Positions 43,008-48,726 of a DNA stretch of 48,726 nucleotides are shown here, piece by piece. Under the pieces are notes generated by a model, which saw nothing but the letters and a program-made list of their open reading frames with translations, did not search any database and was not told where the DNA came from. Each line of letters opens with the position of its first letter. Within the stretch, counting starts at the first letter, position 1. Location of the stretch: positions 1-48,726 of the forward strand of contig NZ_PCOU01000037.1 of assembly GCF_002979455.1 (NCBI RefSeq). The letters are read 5' to 3'. Source of the stretch: Chryseobacterium sp. MYb7 (GTDB lineage Bacteria > Bacteroidota > Bacteroidia > Flavobacteriales > Weeksellaceae). The position numbers and the translations under genes were made by a program.

Positions 43008-43205
43008 ATGAAAACAAAATCTAAAACCGAAGCCAAAAAACTGGCAAAAGCATATAGCTACAACAAAGATTATGCAGATGTACCTGTATATGTTATTTAT
43101 TGTAGCCGAACAGAAAAATACTATGTAGATATCAACGACTTAATACGGCTTTTGGAAAAGCTTATCGGCTACTACGTGAACGGGGTTTATACCTCGGAGA
43201 AATAG
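43008..43205 (+). CDS. Small basic protein ending at a 9-bp repeat tract
   Basis: A 65-residue protein, Lys/Tyr-rich at the N-terminus, with a VPVYVIYCSRTEKYYVDIND core. Its TAG stop is the first TAG of the tandem repeat that follows. No family recognised. Confidence 0.6.
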   Translation: MKTKSKTEAKKLAKAYSYNKDYADVPVYVIYCSRTEKYYVDINDLIRLLEKLIGYYVNGVYTSEK

Positions 43206-43320
43206 AATTAATAGAATTAATAGAATTAATAGAATTAATAGAATTAATAGAATTAATAGAATTAATAGAATTAATAGAATTAATAGAATTAATAGAATTA
43301 ATAGAATTAATAGAATTAAT
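43203..43320 (+). repeat. 13-copy 9-bp tandem repeat (TAGAATTAA)
   Basis: Thirteen perfect copies of TAGAATTAA run from 43203 to 43319. The repeat fills the space between two co-directional genes. As the unit is 9 bp, copy-number change alters spacing, not frame. Repeat is seen directly; function unknown. Confidence 0.95.
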
Positions 43321-43339
43321 AACATAAATAAAACAAAAA

Positions 43340-43804
43340 ATGAAACGATCTGATATACCAACGGAATATTTACTTGTAAAAGCAAAAACCAACAGTGAAT
43401 GGGATGCTTGCGACTTTGCCATTATCAACATTACAGGGGAGTGGAAACGAACCCAAAAGAAGCGGCTTGAAGTTATAAAAATCATTGAAAATGATGAAGA
43501 TATAAAATCGCTGAACTATTTCGACACCCATGTGGAGTTCTTTAGATTTTCGAAAGTATATTATCCTGTGGTTGAAGAGTGGCTCTCTGAGAGAAACAGA
43601 GTTTTCATTGAATTAGAGAAAGAGAATTTAAAAGAACTGAAACAACCTAAAAATAGCCTGTGTCATTACCAGATGCAGATATCTAAGGATGGAAATGCCA
43701 TTTATAAAGCCTATGGAAAGCATACGGAAGAAGAATTTAGGACAGTGGAGTTTTCATTATGGGAACTAATAGACTTCAATACTCATTTAGTAATTAATCC
43801 ATAA
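43340..43804 (+). CDS. PRTRC-region hypothetical protein
   Basis: A 154-residue protein with no domain I recognise. It starts 20 bp past the tandem repeat and ends 11 bp before PRTRC E. It contains WDACDFAIINITGEWKRTQK and a YQMQISKDGNAIYKAYGKH motif. Likely a conserved part of this element's operon. Confidence 0.65.
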   Translation: MKRSDIPTEYLLVKAKTNSEWDACDFAIINITGEWKRTQKKRLEVIKIIENDEDIKSLNYFDTHVEFFRFSKVYYPVVEEWLSERNRVFIELEKENLKELKQPKNSLCHYQMQISKDGNAIYKAYGKHTEEEFRTVEFSLWELIDFNTHLVINP

Positions 43805-43815
43805 CCCAACAAATT

Positions 43816-44361
43816 ATGCAAACCAATTTTTTCAATCAGATAGCCAAAATGGATATTAATAGTAAGTTGATACTAACCATTGCCAAAGCAAACGAAAGCC
43901 AAATAGTGGCTTCCATATTAGTACAAAATGATGGATGTGGAGATAAAGCAAAAAATATCATTCCTCCTCTTAACCTTAAAGGAACGGCAGACGAGCTTGA
44001 TGCCGGATTTTTTGAACACATTAAAGCCCCATTACAAACCGCTTCGGGACTGATGGTCGGTATGGAAAGCTTTATGAAGCAATTAGAGGAAGCCAAAAAG
44101 CAGTCGGCAATGGAAAAGGAAAAATCCGACAAAGAGAAGAAGGAAAGAGAAGCCAAAGAGAAAAAGTACAAAGATGCTTTTCAAAAAGCCGAAGAACTTG
44201 AAAAAGAAGGAAACTACAAAGGGGCATGGTCAGCACTTCCAAAGGCTTCAGAATATCCCGACTATGTAGAAACTATCCTCAAAAAGCAGGACGAATATGA
44301 GAAGCACTTTGCGCATAATCTTTTCAGTCAGGAAGAAACTTCTACCACAACCATTAATTAA
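43816..44361 (+). CDS. PRTRC system protein E
   Basis: A 181-residue protein with the family start MQTNFFNQIAKMDINSKLIL, a central GTADELDAGFFEHIKAPLQT segment and a long charged coiled-coil (about 94-140, Glu/Lys rich). PRTRC (ParB-related, ThiF-related cassette) proteins are found on plasmids and conjugative elements; the role of E is unknown. Confidence 0.82.
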   Translation: MQTNFFNQIAKMDINSKLILTIAKANESQIVASILVQNDGCGDKAKNIIPPLNLKGTADELDAGFFEHIKAPLQTASGLMVGMESFMKQLEEAKKQSAMEKEKSDKEKKEREAKEKKYKDAFQKAEELEKEGNYKGAWSALPKASEYPDYVETILKKQDEYEKHFAHNLFSQEETSTTTIN

Positions 44362-44366
44362 CAGCC

Positions 44367-44543
44367 GTGATAACCATAGAAACCTATATAGCAACCTTAC
44401 AACATGATAAGGGTAGAATAAGATTCCAAATAAATTCTATGAGTGGAAAACAGGGAGCCATACAACAGATAATGGCAATAGAAAATTGCCTACTGTCAGC
44501 AATCATCAGACTACAGATGAAGCGCAGAAAAATAGTAAAATAA
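44367..44543 (+). CDS. Small ORF between PRTRC E and C (GTG start)
   Basis: A 58-residue ORF starting at GTG 44367 (VITIETYIATLQHDKGRI...), 5 bp after PRTRC E and 28 bp before PRTRC C. It has a balanced protein-like composition, including GAIQQIMAIENCLLSAI. No family recognised. Operon fit argues that it is real. Confidence 0.5.
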   Translation: MITIETYIATLQHDKGRIRFQINSMSGKQGAIQQIMAIENCLLSAIIRLQMKRRKIVK

Positions 44544-44571
44544 AATACATCAAATCAGAAAATCAACAATT

Positions 44572-44790
44572 ATGTTACTTGCAACCCAATTAGAAAGAGT
44601 TTTTATCCTGAGAGATAACGGACAGGAAATCCGATTGACAGATCCAGAACCGAAATGGAGTGTAGAAGCCGTGATGAATTTTTACGCCAATACCTATCCG
44701 ATTTTAACCACTGCAAAAGTTTCTGCACCACAAATCAGGAATGACACGGTAGAATACCGTTTTGAAAGTGTAATGGGAACGAAAGGCTGA
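44572..44790 (+). CDS. PRTRC system protein C (ubiquitin-like)
   Basis: A 72-residue protein matching PRTRC C: TQLERVFILRDNGQEIRLTD, DPEPKWSVEAVMNFYANTYP, and the C-terminal VMGTKG. Comparative work has proposed a ubiquitin-like fold for protein C within this cassette, and the terminal glycine seen here suits such a role. Partner ThiF and protein B genes are downstream. Confidence 0.85.
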   Translation: MLLATQLERVFILRDNGQEIRLTDPEPKWSVEAVMNFYANTYPILTTAKVSAPQIRNDTVEYRFESVMGTKG

Positions 44791-44872
44791 TAAAATTTTG
44801 TGGTCGGGTTTTCAGTAACCTGCTTTAGATCCAACCACTATTTACTAAATATCAATCACTAAATTATGATAA

Positions 44873-45049
44873 ATGCAACAAAAAATCATATCGGGAAGAA
44901 TACAGCTTCCCGAACAACAAAAACAAAAGCAACTGCACAAACAGTTGGGAGAGTTTGCCCATTGGATGCAAAGACCAAAGGATGCAGGAGAAATACAGAA
45001 AGACAAAATGAAAGCAGTACCGATAGTCATGCTACCCATGCTTTTCTAA
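44873..45049 (+). CDS. Possible small ORF overlapping the annotated PRTRC F N-terminus
   Basis: A 58-residue ORF (MQQKIISGRIQLPEQQKQKQ, later GEFAHWMQRPKDAGEIQKDK, ending MLPMLF) reads in a frame different from the longer ORF that begins at 44866. It looks more protein-like than the Thr/Ser/Lys-rich first 83 residues of that ORF. Translation is plausible, not proven. Confidence 0.45.
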   Translation: MQQKIISGRIQLPEQQKQKQLHKQLGEFAHWMQRPKDAGEIQKDKMKAVPIVMLPMLF

Positions 45050-45114
45050 AATGTTCGTTTCTGCCTAAGCTGAAAGACACACCATCCCCACAGGATGAAA
45101 AGAAAACAGGCAAA

Positions 45115-46035
45115 ATGGAAAGGGATTTTTACCTGTCCCTTTCCCAATTGGCTGAACATTACGGAATCATACCTGCACCATCAAAACATTTAGGTTTTCC
45201 TTACAATATTGCTTTTGCTTTAGAGGATATCAAAAAGCAGTTAAAAATTAAAATAAAAAATTGGGAGCAAATCCGCTTGGTACAGGATAAAAAGAAAACG
45301 TATTTGTTGAGTGAAGAAAGATATAATACCGGAGCTACTCTGTATTATATTCCAATAATTCCACTGTATCGATTATCTAAAAACCCCAATTACAGGCAGG
45401 CAACACAGCTTTTGCAATCCGTCTGCTCATATTTGTATCACATTGCAGATGTCCCTTATTATAGACAACAGGAAAGTTACCTGTGCTGGATGTACGAAAT
45501 GATTTCGGAGTGGCTTATTTATGATGAAACTGATGATACTCCTGAATACTTACGTGAAATAAGACAAAGTGTGTGGATTGGTGATTATATGGAGCAAAAA
45601 ATATTCAATCATCAGAATTTAACCCGATTTAAAGAGAGAATCAACCATTTTGAAAATAGAGATTCCTTTGAAACCGACTGTCTCCTATTAGCCTGTGATG
45701 CCCTTGCCCTCTATGAAATGTTTCCTGATGCTAGTATTTATCGAAATATTCAACAGGACAAAAGAAATACAGCTCATGACGATTATGATGAGGATTATCA
45801 TGAAAGAACCATCACAATGGAAAAATATGTTTCGTTCTGTGCAGATGATAAGGGAATATTATTTCAAAATTTATTTGATTCTGTTAATGCTGAATTTCAG
45901 GAATGTACTGAAATAGAAGAACCTTCCACCCAAAAAAGATTTGACGGAACACCCATCGAAACTGATATACTGGATTTTGAAAACAGCATTTTTCCCCTGA
46001 TTGAAAGATTAATTGACATTTTAAACAGTATTTAA
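45115..46035 (+). CDS. Probable PRTRC system protein F
   Basis: A 307-residue product if translation starts at MERDFYLSLSQL (45115); an in-frame ATG at 44866 would add 83 low-complexity residues that overlap a better small ORF. Its position between C and B fits PRTRC F. Segments such as YRQATQLLQSVCSYLYHIAD, CWMYEMISEWLIYD and CLLLACDALALYEMFPD show an alpha-helical protein. Family assignment is mainly by gene order. Confidence 0.6.
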   Translation: MERDFYLSLSQLAEHYGIIPAPSKHLGFPYNIAFALEDIKKQLKIKIKNWEQIRLVQDKKKTYLLSEERYNTGATLYYIPIIPLYRLSKNPNYRQATQLLQSVCSYLYHIADVPYYRQQESYLCWMYEMISEWLIYDETDDTPEYLREIRQSVWIGDYMEQKIFNHQNLTRFKERINHFENRDSFETDCLLLACDALALYEMFPDASIYRNIQQDKRNTAHDDYDEDYHERTITMEKYVSFCADDKGILFQNLFDSVNAEFQECTEIEEPSTQKRFDGTPIETDILDFENSIFPLIERLIDILNSI

Positions 46036-46045
46036 AATTTAACCT

Positions 46046-46756
46046 ATGAATGACATTACCCATCATTTCGGAACATTATATCATCCGGTTTCAGCACTGG
46101 TCATTTATCAGACCAAAGACGATGATAAAGATACTTATGTAGAACATTTTGATATGGATAAAAACGGAAATCCCATTAATGCTCATCCTTTGAGTGAAAG
46201 GGAAGCTAAAATATTGGCAAAGTCGCTTAATACGGAAAAAGAAAAAAGCAAAGCATTTCTGAAACCTGAGAGTATTCTGCCAACAAATGTTCTATATATT
46301 AATCCGACCGAAAAAGGCTCGGTAATATGGTATACTAAAGCCAAAAAAGTAAAACTATTCTTTACCGAATCCCTTGGAATTCCCAATGGTACAGCATCCA
46401 TACCTGCTATGCTGTGGGTGGCTTCAAAGCAAAATCTTACCTTATTTGCCCTCACTTCCGACAAAAGACCCACAGAAAAAACAATTTTGTATCATGCTCC
46501 CTTTTTTAATGTGTATGAAAACGGAAGTGTCTGTATGGGAACAGTCAATGTGGATATTAAAAACTCAGCTTCGGTTGAAGAATTTATTGGTGCTTGGGAA
46601 AGTTATTTTTTTAACAGCAGGTTCAGTCATTTAAACCATAATCCTACCAATGGAAACTGTGTAAGCATTTGGAAAGGTCTTATTGATACTGATAAAACCT
46701 TCCCGAAAGAAATATTAAAAAAGACCAATAAAACCCTTAAAAACATACTGCCATGA
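46046..46756 (+). CDS. PRTRC system protein B (E2-like)
   Basis: A 236-residue protein with the family's N-terminal YHPVSALVIYQTK and the conserved FFNVYENGSVCMGTVNVD segment, in which a Cys sits in a NGxVCxG context. Protein B has been proposed as an E2-like fold. Its stop overlaps the ThiF start by 4 nt (ATGA), showing translational coupling. Confidence 0.85.
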   Translation: MNDITHHFGTLYHPVSALVIYQTKDDDKDTYVEHFDMDKNGNPINAHPLSEREAKILAKSLNTEKEKSKAFLKPESILPTNVLYINPTEKGSVIWYTKAKKVKLFFTESLGIPNGTASIPAMLWVASKQNLTLFALTSDKRPTEKTILYHAPFFNVYENGSVCMGTVNVDIKNSASVEEFIGAWESYFFNSRFSHLNHNPTNGNCVSIWKGLIDTDKTFPKEILKKTNKTLKNILP

Positions 46757-47559
46757 CAAGTGAAAAAACAAAAGTCCATTTTACAGATAATTACCTGATT
46801 AATCCGACCAACCCTGTAACCATTAACCTGATCGGTGCAGGAGGAACAGGGTCAAAAGTATTGACGGCATTAATGGAAATGAATTACAGTCTTATACAAT
46901 TGGGGCATCCAGGACTAATGATAAGACTTTGGGATGATGATCTCATTACCGAAGCTAATTTAGGGAGACAACGTTTTGCCGAATCGGAATTAGGGTTATA
47001 CAAATCAGTTGCCTTAATCAACCGTGCTAACCGTTGGATGGGAACAAGCTGGAAAGCAGAAACACAAAAATTTAAAAAGAGTGAATCGGAAAAATTTTCC
47101 GAAAATATTTCTGCAAATATTTATATTTCCTGTGTTGACAGTGTGAGTGCAAGATTTGAAATTGCGGATATATTAAAAAGCCTGAATAATGGCAGATATT
47201 ATGCTAACCGTCCGTTATATTCCTTAGATTTTGGAAACAGCAAAAATACAGGTCAAACAATATTGACAACCATTGGAACAATCAAACAGCCTAATTCACA
47301 GAAATATGAAACAGTGGATCATTTAGCTTTTATCACCGATGAGTTTGGGGATTTGCTTAAGCAATCAGAAAACACTGATGATACACCAAGCTGTTCACTG
47401 GCAGAAGCACTGGAGAAGCAGGATTTGTTTATCAATTCAACATTGGCACAGATGGGAAGCTCTCTATTGTGGGGTTTGTTTAGAAACGGATTAACGGAAA
47501 ACAGAGGATTTTTCCTTAACCTGAAAAACTTTCATTCCCAACCCATAAAAATTGCATGA
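46753..47559 (+). CDS. PRTRC ThiF-family E1-like protein
   Basis: A 268-residue ThiF/MoeB/E1-like adenylating enzyme. It has a Rossmann nucleotide site NLIGAGGTGSKVLTALMEM (about 25-43), RLWDDDLITEANLGRQRF (ADP-binding and Arg finger, about 57-74) and SCVDSVSARFEIADIL further on. A PSCSLAEAL cysteine near residue 215 is a candidate thioester site. It would activate the C-terminal glycine of the PRTRC C protein. Last gene of the PRTRC operon. Confidence 0.88.
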   Translation: MTSEKTKVHFTDNYLINPTNPVTINLIGAGGTGSKVLTALMEMNYSLIQLGHPGLMIRLWDDDLITEANLGRQRFAESELGLYKSVALINRANRWMGTSWKAETQKFKKSESEKFSENISANIYISCVDSVSARFEIADILKSLNNGRYYANRPLYSLDFGNSKNTGQTILTTIGTIKQPNSQKYETVDHLAFITDEFGDLLKQSENTDDTPSCSLAEALEKQDLFINSTLAQMGSSLLWGLFRNGLTENRGFFLNLKNFHSQPIKIA

Positions 47560-47902
47560 TTTTACCGCCTGAGAAAAATCGGGCGGCAAAAATGCATTTC
47601 CTCTCGTTGGTCGGAAACGCATTTTTGCGGAAAGCGGTGCAACCCTATTGAAAAACAATGCAATGCTGTTGCCTTATGTTTTTAAAAGAGGGTGCGGATT
47701 TTATATTATTTTATTGGTTTATTAGAATATTTTGTGTCGGTGAAATCCTGAAAGAACAAATGATGTCAAAAAATATAGAAAAAGGCAGCTATACTTTTCT
47801 ACAAGATTAATATATTAATTGTTAAATTTGACAATCATTAAAGCAATTCCTAATTACTACGATTGTTTTATAATGTGCTAATCTTAAAAAGTTATCTCTA
47901 AA
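47560..47902. other. Intergenic region between PRTRC operon and methyltransferase
   Basis: Contains the hairpins above, then AT-rich sequence without ORFs. It marks a possible junction between the element backbone and an inserted restriction-modification cargo. Confidence 0.45.
47587..47627 (+). terminator. Strong hairpin after the PRTRC operon
   Basis: A 15-bp stem with one mismatch (47587-47601 with 47613-47627) around an 11-base loop, preceded by a smaller CCGCC/GGCGG stem (about 47567-47586). No T run follows the stem. Probably a terminator or mRNA-end structure. Confidence 0.5.
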
Positions 47903-48691
47903 ATGCCATCATTACACTGGATAGGAAAAGAAAAAGTCATTAACCATCACCAAGAAGTTCCTTACAGGATATTGGAGAACCAATATACCATTAGTAGTAG
48001 AACTGAAAACTCAGTTACTTCTGAAAACAAAATCATTCATGGAGATAACCTAGAAGCTTTGAAAAGTCTTTTACCCGAATATGAAGGAAAAATTAATTGT
48101 ATATATATAGATCCACCATATAATACAGGAAATGAAGGATGGGTTTATAATGACAATGTCAATGATCCTAAAATGAAAAAATGGTTGGGAGAAGTAGTTG
48201 GCAAAGAAAGTGAGGACCTCACAAGACATGATAAATGGCTTTGCATGATGTATCCACGGCTAAAACTTTTGCATAAGCTTTTGGCAGATGATGGTGCTAT
48301 TTTTATTTCTATTGATGATAATGAACAGGCTAATCTCAAACTTATTTGTGATGAAATTTTTGGGAGTGGAAACTTTATTTCAAATGTAGCAGTTGTTAAC
48401 AATTTTAAAGGAAGAAGTGATGATAAATACATCGCATCAGCACATGAAAGCCTTTTAATTTATCATAAAGGTAAATTTATAACTAATGGGGTTGAATTGC
48501 CAGAAGATTATTCTAAAGAATATAAAGAAATAGATGCGAAAGGAAAAAGATATAGATTATTAGGGCTTAGAAAAAGAGGAAGTAATGCAAGACAAGTTGA
48601 TAGACCAAATCTATATTATCCAATTTATTTTAATCCTAAAACAAATAATGAAGTCATCTTGACTTTTTCAAAAATTATATTTTTTATTTGA
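47903..48691 (+). pseudogene. Truncated adenine-specific DNA methyltransferase (type III Mod-like)
   Basis: The N-terminal 262 residues of a site-specific methyltransferase: motif IV DPPYNTG begins at D70, and DDGAIFISIDDNEQANLKLICDEIFGSGNFI and a later SAHESLLIYHKG stretch match Mod proteins of about 600 residues. A stop at 48689-48691 ends the frame early after VILTFSKIIFFI. Another frame continues open to the window edge but does not resemble the family. Either a true truncation or a frameshift near 48650 is possible. Confidence 0.7.
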
Positions 48692-48726
48692 AATAAAAAA
48701 AGGGATTAGGAAATTAGAGTCGCTAA

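Noticed and set aside
43140..43485. Two long minus-strand ORFs through the 9-bp repeat (poly LIL and INS)
   Set aside because: They exist only because the 9-bp unit is stop-free in those frames; they are opposite to operon genes.

Overview
The window looks like a low-G+C chromosome segment from a Chryseobacterium- or Elizabethkingia-type Bacteroidota (Flavobacteriia). The grounds are SusC/SusD and outer-membrane TonB receptor proteins, promoter boxes of the TAnnTTTG type, weak Shine-Dalgarno sites, a grasp-with-spasm peptide locus, RteC, and a PRTRC cassette of the kind found on conjugative elements of this group. This is family and motif recognition by eye; no database was searched.

Left part (1-8.2 kb): a three-repeat NUMOD4 protein without a nuclease domain, a secreted HEIAH metallopeptidase with repeat helices, a MutS-type ATPase lacking the mismatch-recognition domains, a membrane flippase, a secreted class-C-type serine hydrolase, and a frameshifted remnant of an IS481-like transposase.

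Peptide-natural-product part (8.2-24 kb): two RiPP loci face away from one membrane-anchored TPR-AraC regulator (16233-17951). Leftward lie a TonB receptor, three tandem copies of a GG-leader precursor gene, a hairpin, an ATP-grasp ligase, a small unknown gene, a radical-SAM-less SPASM protein and a C39-peptidase ABC exporter (a grasp-with-spasm graspetide-type operon). Rightward lie a 55-residue GG-leader precursor without cysteine, an exported prolyl oligopeptidase, and a lantibiotic dehydratase split into its glutamylation and elimination halves, with no LanC cyclase. Both operons carry the same ATTTATAAAT-centred palindrome in their promoters.

Third module (24.6-35.8 kb): SusC, SusD and a second S9 peptidase (a block visibly richer in G+C) converge on an opposite-strand operon encoding a lipoprotein, a 55-residue Cys/Trp protein, a MauE-like membrane protein and a small four-cysteine exported protein. 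A paralogous TPR-AraC regulator is divergent from this operon. Its promoter contains two more copies of the palindrome at the same distance from the -7 box, so all three peptide-related operons appear to share one regulatory logic.

Mobile-element backbone (35.8-47.6 kb): RteC, an excisionase-like HTH, DUF3853 and replication-region proteins, a Rep_3-type initiator followed by eight 17-bp iterons (a plasmid-like origin), a Toprim primase, an antisense histone-H1-like gene, SSB, a 9-bp tandem repeat, and PRTRC genes E, C, probable F, B and ThiF. No integrase, ParB, relaxase or transfer genes are inside the window. The window ends in a truncated DNA methyltransferase gene.
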